Positions 10,901 through 24,459 of a stretch of 64,000 bases of DNA are shown here, piece after piece; position 1 is the stretch's first letter; each line of letters begins with the position of its first letter. This stretch comes from Lepus europaeus (Eukaryota; Chordata; Mammalia; Lagomorpha; Leporidae), in assembly GCF_033115175.1 (NCBI RefSeq), contig NC_084832.1, forward strand, positions 13,939,342 to 14,003,341. The letters are read 5' to 3'. A program made the position numbers and the translations under genes. The notes under the pieces were generated by a model. That model was not told where the DNA came from. It ran no database searches and saw only the letters and a program-made list of their open reading frames with translations.

Positions 10901-13900
10901 CAATATAACCCGGTAGTCTGCTTTCAATGAAAACATGTTTTCCAACATCATTTAATGATTACCGGGTCTACTGTGATTGTCCCAGACACAATGCGTTCAT
11001 TTGTCCCATTGACACTTTGGTCACCCATGCTTTTACTGGAAATGATAAGGCTACCAAAGAAACCCAACCTTGAGTCTTTGTTCAGATTTCTAGCCATTGC
11101 TTTCGTTTTCTCGATGGCAAATTATTAGAGAGAAGTAGGAAGTTGAAGGCCCATGAGTTGCAGTTGGCACTGGGCTCTCAGACTGCATCCTGGGAACTGT
11201 CTTACTGGAAGGTTGAGTCTCCGCTCCACATGGACCACTGCTCTTGGTCCTCTGAGGAAATCGGGCAGAGAAGGCTCCTGCTAGGGCTCTGCCATTTGGG
11301 CCCTAACCTCCTGTCTCTCTCTAGGGCGGTGTGCATGATCGGCCTGATCCTGATAGCCCTCGGGACAGGAGGAATCAAGCCCTGTGTGTCTGCCTTTGGC
11401 GGCGATCAGTTTGAGGAGGGCCAGGTAAGAGCAGGCGCCTGCCCAGGGCCCACAGAAATGAGGTGTGCATGTAGAGAAACTAAGTTCCACAGACACAAAG
11501 TCTGTTCGCCATTTGAGTCTTGTCAAGTACACCTGACTGCGTGGAGTTGGGAGTGAGGTCAGAGCATCAGCTCCACCGCCCCACGCATAACTACCTTTAT
11601 CCTTTCCATAACAGGAAAAGCAAAGAAACCGGTTTTTTTCCATCTTTTACTTGGCCATTAACGCTGGGAGTCTGCTGTCCACGATCATCACCCCCATGGT
11701 CCGAGGTGAGAAACGTCTCTGTTGGGTTGTGAGGAAGGTAGTCAGCAAAAGCATTGTGTCCCTGCTTTGTTTCATCTCCCTCCCTTCTCCCCCTCTACTT
11801 CAGCCCTCAGACCCTTGTTGAGACGGACATTGCAATCGAGAAGCTGAACTTCTTCTCTTTCTGGTTTTACCTGCTTTTCCAATCTCACTTCATCCCTTGT
11901 GCCAGTGACAGCTGAAGAGTCAAACCATCCTTGGCATTTAGCGCAGGCATCGGTCTTCCTAAATCATTAGGATCGTGAAGTCCCGGGCCACAATGAGAGA
12001 TACGAGCTAAGGCAGGTGCCGGGTCCTGCAGTTGATGTTTTAGCCATCGAGCGTGGCTCCCCGCTGATGTCTCAGGGAGCTAGGAAGAACTTAGGGGGGA
12101 AGCATTTTCTTTGCCTTGCTTTCATCTCAAGTATTTCTGAAAAAATTGCCCAGAGAAGGAAAATAAGACAGTAAACGGCAATAATGCTGAGATGTTTGTA
12201 GCTGCCAGGGCCCCCTTGAGAGTTTGTGAATTTTGAGGTGGAATAGAGTGTCTGGAATTATTAGGGACAAACGAACAAGACCGTGGTGTCCACTCCTGAA
12301 TTGGATGAAATAAAGTATTTCCTGGGGATGTCTGTATTTCTGCATAGAGTAGTATTTTGGTGGTGACAGCCAGTTAAACCCTGTTACAACATGTTTTGTG
12401 TCAACACGTAATCGTTTTTCTTCTTGTATTTTCTCTTACCTCTCTCACCTCTGGCTTTGACCATCATATGTATCATGCATACATAGACTCTATCAAAAGA
12501 TAAGTTTTTTTAAAAGAGTTTTTTATTTATTTGAAAGGCAAGCAAAGAGAGAGAGAGAGACAAAGAAATCTTCCATCTGCTGGTTTACTCCCCAGATAGT
12601 CTCAATGGCCAGGGCTGGGCCAGGTGAAGCCAGGAGCCAGGAGTTTCTTCCAGGCCTCCCACAGGAGTGGCAGGGGCCCAGGAACTTGGGCCATCTTCTG
12701 ATGCTTTCATGGACACATTAGCAGGGAGCTGGATGGAAAATAGAACAGCTGGGACTCGAACCGTCGCCCATATGAAATGCTGGCACTGCAGGCTGCAGAT
12801 TAACCCACTGTGCCACAGCACTGGCCCAGATAGTTTTTTAAAAAGTAAAATCATGCCTCTCATACAAATATAGAACAAGCATATGACAAAGGTTTTCACA
12901 GAGCTACTAATTAATGAAAGAACCTGAAAGCTGTTGTAATCAGTTCAAGTGCATTGCCATGAATAGGAAGCATGTGCATGACTCACGCTTCTCTCCCCTC
13001 CCCTCCCCTCCCCTCCCCTCCCCTTCCCTTCTCTTCTCTTTTCTTTATTTCTTGGTTTCTTTCTTTCTTTCTTTCAAGATTTTATTTATTTGAGAGGCAG
13101 AGTTACAGAAAGACAGAGAGAAAGGTTTTCCATCTGATGGTTCACTTCCTAAATGGTTGCAGTGGCTGGAGCTGGGCTGATCCAAAGCCAGGAGTCAGGA
13201 GCTTCTTTTGGGTCTCCCATGCAGGTGTAGGGGCCCAAGCACTTGGGCCATCTTCCACTGCTTTCCCAGGCACATCAGCAAAGAGCTGGATCAGAAGAGG
13301 AGCAGCTGGGACTCAAACCAGTGCCCATATGGGATGGCGGTGCTTCAGGCAGAGGCTTAGCCCCCTATGCCACAGTGCCAGCCCCACACTTTTCTACCAA
13401 GTATTCAAACTCAAAGCCCCCACAGGATCCAATAGTTCCTGGAGGCTCCAGCCTTCCACTGAGGAAAGGATTTCTGGTCATTTCCACTGCCCCTTACAAA
13501 GTCTTATTTTTTCCCCTTACTAATCTTGGAATCTCAGAGCAAACTCTCCTTCAGTTGAAGGTTGGCAGAAACCCAGACATCTGGATGATATCACTACATA
13601 TGTGTCGGCTGGCGCTTTCCCCACAAAGGCAGAGTTGCGCGGCTGTGAGAGACCAGACAGCCCACAACAGCCACGCATTTGCTGTCCAGCCCTCCCATGA
13701 CAAGTTCACCAACCCCTGACCTGGGTCATCTCATTCTTACCTAACCGGGGTGAACACAAAAACATACAGCATTTATTTTTATCTCCAGTGCACTTTTATT
13801 TACTGTACGTCGTACATTTGAGTTTGTGTATCCAGGCCATGTCTGTCTCACCTACTAAGAAAATCCACTGAGCAAACATAGTCCCATTGATTTTTGGTCT

Positions 13901-16900
13901 GGCCAGGATTGCACATGTGTTTAGGGGCTAAGGTTAGAACCTGTCTCCATCTCCTGCTCTGTCTCCTGCAGAGTGGCCTTTCTCAGCTGGCAATGACGAG
14001 AGCAAGCCACATGGCTGGGTCTAGAATGTTAGATGAGACGTGAAGGGTTTTCGAAAATGGGAACTCTGTGCACATGACCAAAGCTGTAATTAATTTTGTC
14101 TTGTGATTCTCCCAAGTTCAACAATGTGGAATTCACGTTAAACAAGCTTGCTACCCACTGGCCTTTGGGATTCCCGCTATCCTCATGGCTGTGTCCCTGA
14201 GTAAGTAGAAATCAGTCAACTTAATTCAAGCTTATGACCAGGTCAGGCCCCATTTTAACTATTGTGACTAATTTCTAAAGATCCCCATGGCAAGGTATGT
14301 GAAGAATTGCCATCACCCGTTACAGTTGCTCTGGGGACTCAAAGAAAGTAGGGTTGGCAGCTGATTCCATAAGGCACAGGATACACAAAAGTTTACAGGA
14401 CAAAGAATCAATCGAGTTGGACATTGAAGAATTTGATGCTGTTTAGGCAGATTAAAGTAAAGTTGAAGGAAGATGCTAGACTAGCTGAACCCACAGTTGA
14501 AAGCTTTTGTCCTTGGCAACACGTGCTTACCGACAATTCACTTGAAGACATGACAGCCCTGTTCAGTGGCCATTGGAATACTTCCCATGAACACCTAAAT
14601 TTCCATAATCATCCCAAAATGTTTTGGCTTAGAATTCTCTCTCTCTAGAGGGTACATGCGTGCATGAGTATATTAGATGCAATGATTTGCATATTAGTTC
14701 TTGGCATTGGCTTTTAGGAAGTGTGTGGTTTTCTCCATGGCAAGATGGTAGTGCAAGAAGGAAACAGCACAGCGGCCACCTGTGCTCCTCAGAGCCTGTC
14801 CTCCCACTCGAGTGAGAGAGCTGGCAGCTTCGCACACGTCCAGTGACATCACTGTCTCCAGGTGTTTTTCCTCTCAAATCTTCCTAGTATCAGACAGATC
14901 CTCTTTCGCCCACGTTTTAGCAACTTAGCTCAATCCTTTCGCTTCTGCAAAGGATTCGTACTCTCCCCCTTTTTAATACTTCTCTTCTCCCCATCACTCT
15001 TCAAATATTGCTGCCTTCCTTCCCTTAGAAGGTTCCATTATGCCCTGTCTCTGATTCTGGGTTTGGAGACAGAGAGCATTTCAAAAAGTCCTGCTCTGTA
15101 CCAGACACTGTGTTAATAAATGCTTGACAAATTCTCTTTTGGTCTATACAAGTCATTCATACATGAAAAATTGGACTTTCTCCCATGGAGGAATCGCGAA
15201 TGGTACAAACACCATACCTTGATAGTGCTTCTAGAGCTTTCTGTGCTTAAATTATGCTTCAGGTAACCAGAGGCTTGAAGATTAGAATATTAGTTGGCAA
15301 GGAAACTGGAGACTCATTCTACTGACTGTCTTCACCATCTGTGCCAGCATTAAGCTCGCACAGGAGCAGCTGTTGCTTCCATGGCCTATAAAGGACACCC
15401 ATGGTACAGACACATATGTGGAGAGGAAGCACAGGCCCTCTTTATTGAGGAAAACAAGTAGAATTCAAGCTACCATCAGCATTTTGCAATTACTAGATTG
15501 TGATGGAATAATCAGAAATCCTGCCACAGGGACCATGTTCCCAGAGCCTCCTGTAGAAACGCTTCTTTGCATATAATTATCACAACATGCGTTTGGCTAA
15601 GAAGTTCCCCAGAAGGCTGGCCTCACTGAGGAGCTGCTAAGGGCAGACACAATGCATGATCACTGCTCTCCAGCACGGGGACCACCGGAAAAGATGGCCA
15701 CCACACAGGGCGGAGTAAAAGTTTCCATAGATCCATTTTTATTTTTTTTTTTTTTATTTCTGGATATTAAGAAGACGAAGAGGAAGACTTCTTTTGCTAT
15801 TGTGGCCAGAAAATGAGACCTATGTTTATTGTGTTTGTAGAATAACTCCTTAAGTAGTCTGTGCACGAAAGCATTTAACTCCTTTTGCCTCCCTTTAACT
15901 AGAGATGGAGCTGTGCTTAAACAGCAGGGCCCAGTGTGAATGAGCTGCCCCAGGTTCTGGGCGTTGATGGAATTAAACTTAGATAGTTGATTCTTCACTT
16001 GATCTTAGCCAAAAGGCCGAGAAGCGATTAAATATTTGATTCTTAGAACACAGTATAATATTACTCAGAGACGTGGTGGGTGTTAAGACCCAAAACCAGT
16101 TTCTGATTGTGAGGTAGGTAGGTGAACCCATTCTATAAGCAATCCGGTTATTTCTGAAGCAAGGTTATAACGCAGGCGAGAGCTCGTCTCTAGGCCGCAG
16201 GCAGCCCCGCACGCATGCGTTCACACGTCTTCTTTGCCCCCCAGTCGTGTTCGTCATTGGCAGTGGGATGTACAAGAAGTTCAAGCCGCAGGGGAACATC
16301 ATGAGCAAAGTGGTGAAGTGCATCGGCGTAAGTACTGCAGCCGCACGCGCTCAGTGTCGTGTGATCGCCCTAGAACCTCCCACTGCAGATTAAGCTTTGA
16401 CTTGTCTTGAAATTCTAGTGTCCTTATTTATTTTCATCAATGGGAGGTTCCCATAAAACTCACTGAATGGGAAAAGATGTAGACAGGACTCAAAGCAGGG
16501 AAAATGGGGAAGGCTCAGAGCTCCTGAAGATCCGTAGTCAAAGCAAAGCAAATCGAAGTGGCTCTTGCCTTCAGAAACCAAGTCTGAGAACAATAATCGT
16601 TAAAAACAAGCACACCTTCGCAAAGAATACCACTGTAGTCTTTGTAACAGCAAAAATGCAAACGTACCAACTTGCTGAAAACAGGAAAGCAATGCCTAAC
16701 TCGCAGTACGATCTGTCCTCTGAGAAGTCTGGTGTTCAGAGGGTATTTGGGGATAAGAATGTGCCCGGTTTGCTTTCTTCTCTCCGTACCTACATGGCAT
16801 ACATACATACAGGTTTATATATAGGCAGGAAATGTTGAGAGTAGGAACCCTTAGATAATGGGATCACACGAGATTTTCCCTTTTATCTTCCCCATTTTTA

Positions 16901-19900
16901 GTAAACATACATGTTGTGCAAGAATAACCAGGAGAAATGTGTCTCTTACTGATTTTTCAGTTTTGGATGAGAAGACACCGGAGTGTAACTTTAGGTCTCT
17001 TTCTTTCTCTCGACCTGGCCTTACTGCAATGAATTCCACTTTATGAAATAGCTGTGGCCTCTCCCTTCAGGTGCAACTCTGCCCCCTTCCCTCCCATGGT
17101 AAATCTGTTCCCACCGAACAGATACTTGCAAGCAGAGGGAGAGCCTCCCCTCACCTGCGCGCTGTCCAAGACCCTCCTTAACAAGTAATCGACAACTTCG
17201 TTCAAAAGAATGACTGTGTTACTCAGCCATGAGAAGTGTATCACCCAGTTTGATAACGGCAGCTGGGCGTCCTTGCCTTTTGGTCATACGCGTGTCCCAG
17301 CCATGATCAGCAACCCCTCCTGCTGCTACCTTGTTGTGAGCGCACTTTGCTTGTCTGGAAGGTGTCTCCCAGAAGGCAGTTAGCTAAGAATCTTCCCAGC
17401 CCTTCCTTTATGATGACAGGCCAGCTTATTTTTCTGATTGGTGTTAGCATAGTTTAAAATATATTTAGCTGTCACCTTTATTTTCTCATAAATGTTTTTC
17501 TATGTAGTGGGTTCTCACCCTTAAATTTAAAAACTAATATTCATTTCGGTTATTGGAAAGCTTTCGTTTCGAACGACTTAGTACATGAATCTAGTTCTCA
17601 AACATAAACTTTGTGAAATTGAAATACAAATATTTCTGATAAAAATTTGGTATCAAGCTGAGATATTTGGGGCAGGTGTTTGGCCTAGTGGTTCATAGGC
17701 CAGTTAAGACATTGTGTCCCTCACGGGAGTGCCTGGGCTCAGTTCCCAGCTCCGGCCCCCATTTCTAGCTCCCTGCTATTGCACACCCTGGGAGGCTGCA
17801 GGGAATGTCTCAAGTAACTGGATCCCTGCCACCCAGGCAGGAAACTTGGACCAAGTTCCTGGTTCCAGGCTTTGGCCTGGCCTGGTCCAGTTATTGAAGA
17901 TATTTGGGGAGAGAATCAACAAACATAGAGATAATGTCCTCTCTCTGTGCCTCACGAATCATTTTTAATTGAGTTATGGCATAAGTGTAAAGTTACTTTT
18001 TGGATAACGTGTAAAAGACTTGGTATAAAAAAAGAATGCAAAAATTCTCATTAACTTTTTAATATTGATGACATTAAAATCACACTTGAAGTTTATTCGG
18101 TTGAATAAAACACATTTCAAATTAATTTCACTTGTTCTGCTTTTGCGTGTCTAAATGGCTGTGGAAGACTGAAATGGCGAGTGTGTCTTGTGTTCCATTT
18201 CTGTCAAACCTGCTTCTCTCAAGGATCTGGAAAGCAAAGCTTACCCCGGCTCAGCGGCTCTTAGAGACCAGATGTAAAGGCATCCGCCGTGCCTTCCAAC
18301 ATACTCATTGTGCTAGTGTTTACCACTTTCTGTTTTGCTTTGCTCACAAATATATTTTCCCACTAAAAGGGATTTAATGGAAGTGTATTTCTGTGATACA
18401 GTAGCTGGTTCTATTTTGAATTTCATTTTTCTTCCTTCCTTCAGTTTGCCATCAAAAATAGGTTTAGGCACCGCAGTAAGCAGTTTCCCAAGAGGGAGCA
18501 CTGGCTGGACTGGGCTAAGGAGAAATACGACGTAAGTCACTGTTCTTGCTACAGCTGCCCGATTCCTCTACAAAGTGAACCTCCACAGTTTCAGTTCAGA
18601 GTGCTAAGGCCACCTGGACAAAACCATCACTTACCTCCTGACCTGGATTAGCATGTTCAATGGGACTGTGTGTGAGTGGTTTTTTTTTTCCCCAAATTGA
18701 GAAGAATTTGATAAACAAAGCATATAACTTGTTCGGGAAATGGTGTACCTTGTTCATAGCTTTTTCTCATTTCCATATTGCCTGCCATTAATTACATGTA
18801 ATTATGATCACATAACTTTGAACACAGACAGTTTAGGTGGTAGTGGTAGCAATAGTGGGATTTACACTTAATGGAACTTACATTAGTAAATTCAAGTCAT
18901 TTACCTCCTAAACCTATGTCTCCACTCATATTTCAAGCAGCTTAGAAATGTTTGATTTTTCTGAAGAAGCCTGTTATAATGTTCTTTGGAACAGTCAGTG
19001 ACCTCTAGCTTGTCCCTAGATGTAACGCTGTCTCCACTGAAGCTGTGAGTGACAGGAGTTGCGCTGACTTGTGCCTTCTCACTACAATTGCAGGAGCGGC
19101 TCATCGCGCAGATCAAGATGGTTACGAGGGTGATGTTCCTGTACATTCCACTCCCCATGTTCTGGGCCTTGTTTGACCAGCAGGTAACGTGACGTGCTGT
19201 TCCTGTACTTGTTCGTTTAACAAGCGTCCGTGGGGCAGGACCACGAAGAAAGCCAGACTTGGTATTTAGCTCCTGCTGGGTCACACTGAGTTTATAAGGC
19301 TACATCAAAAATTTCATGGAGAATTGAAAGATGTTTATGTGGGTGCAAAAAAAAAAAGGCTGAAATCTACGCATGCAGGTGACCTTCAAAACGTTATGGA
19401 AATGTGTATTATGAAAAAAGTATGTGTGCACTTCAATTGTTTTGCACCAAAATGAACATGTTTTGACTCTGCTTTCCATGAATTTTTAAAGGACCCTCAT
19501 ATTTGTTAAAAAGAAAAAAAACTCTAGCCGGCACTCTGGCTCAACAGGCTAATCCTCCGCCTTGCGGCGCTGGCACACCGGGGTTCTAGTCCCGGTTGGG
19601 GCACCGGATTCTATCCCGGTTGCTCCTCTTCCAGGCCAGCTCTCTGCTATGGCCCGGGAAGGCAGTGGAGGATGGCCCAAGTTTTTGGGCCCTGCACCCG
19701 CATGGGAGACCAGGAGAAGCACCTGGCTCCTGGCTTCGGATCAGCGCGATGCGCCAGCTGCAGTGGCCATTGGAGGGTGAACCAATGGCAAAAAGGAGGA
19801 CCTTTCTCTCTGTCTCTCTCTCACTATCCACTCTGCCTGTCAAAAAAGAAAAAAAACTCTAGATGTTTCTATTCACATTTCTGTTGCAAAACAGTGAAGA

Positions 19901-21293
19901 AAATTAGATGTTGTCAAGTAAAGTGGACTTGAGAAAGATTGCATCAAAGCGTCAGGTCTCTCCCATGGGTGCCAGGGGCCCAAGCACTCGGGCCATCTTC
20001 CACTGCTTTCCCAGGCGCATTTAGCAGGAAGCTGGATCAGAAGTGGAGCAGCCGGGACTGGAGCCAGCATACATATGGAATGCTGGCATTGCAGGTTACG
20101 TGCTACCCCACAATGCCAGCCCCAAAACTAGAGTTTAAAAAAAAAAATCTGAACGCAAGTGGTTTGACTGTTCAGAGGAAATTGCATGAGGACGCACATC
20201 TCTGGGAAGATACTGGCACGTGCACAGTCATCTCTCCTTGCTTGCAAGCGTGAGATTTGGAGCAGCGCCTTAAGGACCAGTGAGGAGGTCTGGCTGTTGG
20301 AACCAGGTTTTCACTAGGAATTCACTCACCATGTAGTAGCTGGGTGACTCGGGGTCATAACTCCTAACCCTTCTGGGAGGGTCCTTGTAACCCACCTCAA
20401 GGCTGTGAGGCTCATGTTGAGAACATAGGCTCAGTACGCAGTGACTGTTGGATATTAGGACCCCACACAGTGGCGTCCACCTAGTGGGGCTGATCAGTCC
20501 CTATTGAAACATTTAGTCTTCCATGGAAATAATCCTAGATATTTTCCTGGGTCATCTCTCACCAGGAAATAGGGTGACTGTAGCTAGACTGCCCAGTGCT
20601 CTCTCCACAGAGATCCCTTGTAGGCCCAACTAGAGTGTCAGAAATGGCCCTTAACAGTAATAATGTTGTGAAGCTGTGGAGCCAGTGAATACAGAAAACC
20701 CTCCACCAGGTGACCGCTGGCACCTTGCAGGCAGGCTGGGCTTTCCAACACTCAGAACTGGGTTTGCATTGCCTGCAGGCAGCTTCCTCTGTGCATCTTC
20801 GGGAGGGGGCCGGGTCCTGAGCCGTGCTTGCTTGAGCTTCAAAAATGCAGCATGTTTCTTTTTAACCTAGCACTTCCCAAGTACTGTTTCTCTTTACCTG
20901 GTATGTCACCTGACGTGTACCCAGTATTATGATGGAGCTGGGCGACTGACTTGGTGGTTACAATGATATTTGAATCCATGACAGTTCAGACTCCATTTCC
21001 TGATTTGGGAAAGATTTGCCATTGAGTTGTTAAATTCGAGAAAGGCACATTCCATGGGGCCAGCACTGTGGCATGGCGGGTAAAGACACCGCCTGTAGTG
21101 CCGGTTCGAGTCCCGGCTGCTCCACTTCTGATCCAGCTCTCTGCTATGGCCTGGGAAAGCAATGGAGGATGGCCCAAGTCCTTGAGGCCCTGCACCTGCA
21201 TGGGAGACCCAGAAGAAGCTCTTGGCTCCTGGCTTCGGATTGGCACAGCTCTGGCCATTGTGGCCATCTGGGGAATGAACCAGCAGATGGAAG

Positions 21294-21335
<42 letters not shown>

Positions 21336-24309
21336 CTGTCTGTAACTCTGCCTTTCAAATAATTTTTTTTTAAAATCTTTAAAAAAAATTGAAAAGAAAG
21401 GCACATTCCCAAATGATCAGGAAAAATTCTTGTTTTTAAGGGTTCCAGATGGACGCTGCAAGCGACGACCATGTCTGGGAGAATTGTAAGTGTGGGGGCT
21501 GGGGCGTCCCCTTCCCTGGCCACGGGCGACTCCTGTGTTTCAGTCTCCTCGTCCCCTTCCTCCCTGCCTTTCATGACGTGTTTCTAGGAGGTCTTTTCCC
21601 TCTCTATTTTTAGGGAATCCTTGAAATTCAGCCGGACCAGATACAGGTAAGGGAACATCTATGAGTTGCTTCTGGAGGTCAAGGTCATCTTTGGGACTTT
21701 GTCACCTGGCCTCTGCTTCATCCGCAGACTGTGAACACCATCTTTATTCTTATCCTGGTCCCCATCGTGGACGCCGTGGTGTATCCTCTGATTGCAAAGT
21801 GTGGCCTCAACTTCACGTAGGTGACCGGTGGGTTCGGGGTGGTGGGGGCTCCTGTGGCCCCCGAGCCTTGCCAATGGGCTTCACTCCCTCCACTGCAGGG
21901 CAACAGCACCTGTAGGTTGGAGAAGTGAAGGGGGCACATGTTTCTGTGCCAGGATTCCTGGAAATCTTTGAAACCCAGAGCACCATTTGTGGCAGCCTGG
22001 AACAGCCTCGGGTTGAGGCTGTCTTGGATACGTACATGATAGAAACATCAGCTGCAACCCAGGGTAGCACCCAGATTGTGGCTTGCAGAAATTAAATGCA
22101 AAGATGCAAATGAGGAGCTAGATTCCATTCCCCCTCCTGAGTCCTGGCCATGGCGCTTTCAAGCCCGTGTGTTTGTGTAGGGAAGTTAGCTGGGGTGGGG
22201 GCGATGGTGGAGGAGGCATGCTTCCTTTGGGGACCTACCATTAGCTCCTCTGGGTGGGGGGGACTAACTGAGGCTCTCTTCTGGTCCCTCCCAGCTCTCT
22301 GAAGAAGATGACGGTTGGGATGTTCCTGGCTTCCATGGCCTTTGTGGCAGCTGCAATCGTGCAGGTGGAAATCGATGTGAGTTCTCCCCTGGCAGGTGCA
22401 GGTGCAGAGAGAATCAGCCTCTCTCTGCAGGACTCAGAGGAGGCCAGGGGCAAAATAGTCGCTTGCCATCAGTGACCACCATGATCCTTATCACTCAAGG
22501 GTGCCACGGGGCATGGGGTCAAATGCGTGGGCCTCCTTAGGAGAGAAAGGTGTCATCGACAGCTTCCGATCACAGAGGAGGTCTTGCTTTGGAGGGAAAG
22601 TCTATGGACCTTGTGCTTTGGCAGTGTGCACTCCTAAGAGGTGTGCTTACAAGAAATGGGTCGTTCCCAAGCGAGCATCCCTTGCAATGTAAGCTGTCTT
22701 TCGGTGGGAAAACGCGCGTGGGATTCCATGGTTTATTTCCACGCTAGCCCACACATCCGTGGGACCCACAGTGGCATACACCGGACTCCTAATGCTGCTA
22801 GTGAGACCAGCTCCCAGAAGCAGAGCGCTGAGTGTGCAGGAAGCTAGAGTCCGAGGCTGGTGCCCTGTCCATGCCCGCTCCTCTACCTCTTACCCTCCCT
22901 TCCTCTCGCCTTGTCTTTCTTTATCTCTGTCTCTGTCTCTTTCTGCCCACCCCTGATTTTAGCTTCTTTAAATTTTCCAAATGTTTAACTGTGGCAAAAT
23001 AGGTGTAACTCGGACTTTTCCATCGTAACCATTTCTAAGTGTGCCGTTCAGTGCATAAACGTCATAACACAAACATCCCCAGACTTTCCAGTGCGCAAAA
23101 CAGAACCTCGCTATTCATTCAACAGCAGCTCCCCATTCTTCCCCCGACCCCAGCCCTGGCAACCCCCTTTCTACTTTCTGCTTCTGTGAATTTGACTACT
23201 CTAGGTGGACAGTATAAGGAGAATCATGGAAGTTAGTCTTTTTGTGTCTGGCTAATTTCCCTCAGTATAATATCCTCAAGGTTCCTTCACTGCAGCACGT
23301 GCAGAATTCCCCGCCTTTTTAAGGCTGAATAAGATCCCCTTGTATGGACAAACCACTGGTTGTTTATCCACGCATCTGGCCACAAACGCTTGGCTGTTGT
23401 GAACCAGGCTGCTAAGATCATGGGTGTGCCTGCTGTGTGTTGCACAAGGCCAGCTTTGGGGAAAAGGAATTGTGGGCTAAAGTAGCCATGCATTGCCTGA
23501 AAGGCTCTGAGTGTGAGAGAGAGAGAGAGAGGGAGAGGGGGAGGGGGAGGGGGAGGGGAAGGGGGGGAAGGAGAGGGAGGGAGAGGGAAGGAGAGGGAGA
23601 GGGAGAGAGAGATCGTATTGTAGAAAAAAGAAACTGAGCAGAGGTGTGGGAGGCACGAGGGCACAGAGCGCTTGTGAGAGGAGGGCTCCCAGGTCCAGGG
23701 TGAAGGTCTCCAGAGGTGGGGGTGGGGAGGACCCTGGTGAGGGTCGCTCATTTAGGCTGTGCTTAGCCTGACCCCGTCAGACACTGGGCTTCAGATCCTG
23801 GCTTCCTCTGACCTGGAGGCAGCCACGTAAGACCAAGGGCAGATGTTTTCCAACGACTTCCGTTTCTGCACCAATGTCTTTTCCTGTGGGTTCCGAGAAG
23901 TTAAGTGACAGTCAGGCGTGGCGTGGGAGTGGGGGCTGGGGGCCAGGGGTCATTTCTCCACCCTCACAGCTTTTGATGGCCGGAGAGAAAGGGACTCCAG
24001 GGTCTGGGCTCGCCCACCCGCAGCGCAATGCTGAAGAGCTCACTGCCACTTTTCCGTTCTTTTGCTCAGAAAACTCTTCCTGTCTTCCCCAAAGCCAATG
24101 AAGTCCAAATTAAAGTTTTGAATGTAGGAAATGAGAACATGATCATCTCTCTTCCTGGGCAGACGGTGACGCTCAACCAGATGTCTCAAGTAAGTAGCAG
24201 GAAACAACCTCCTCTTCCCTCTTCTGACCTGAATTTACGATTGGATTGCAAGAAGTGAGTTTGTTTGGTCCATGGGTATATCCAAGACCAACCGAGCAGT
24301 GAAAGGCTT

Positions 24310-24359
<50 letters not shown>

Positions 24360-24411
24360 TTATTTATTTATTTATTTGAAAAGCAGAGTTACAGGGTGGG
24401 GGATTCAGGGG

Positions 24412-24459
<48 letters not shown>

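Noticed and set aside
13000..13080. Regular short repeats considered as a CRISPR-like or satellite array
   Set aside because: They are simple CCCCT and TTTC microsatellite units with no spacers.
15660..15998. 112-codon frame on the - strand beginning in the U2-like segment
   Set aside because: It starts on a GTG, runs through the poly(A) tail of the retrocopy into flanking DNA and matches no protein I recognise. Treated as a by-product of the chimeric retrosequence.
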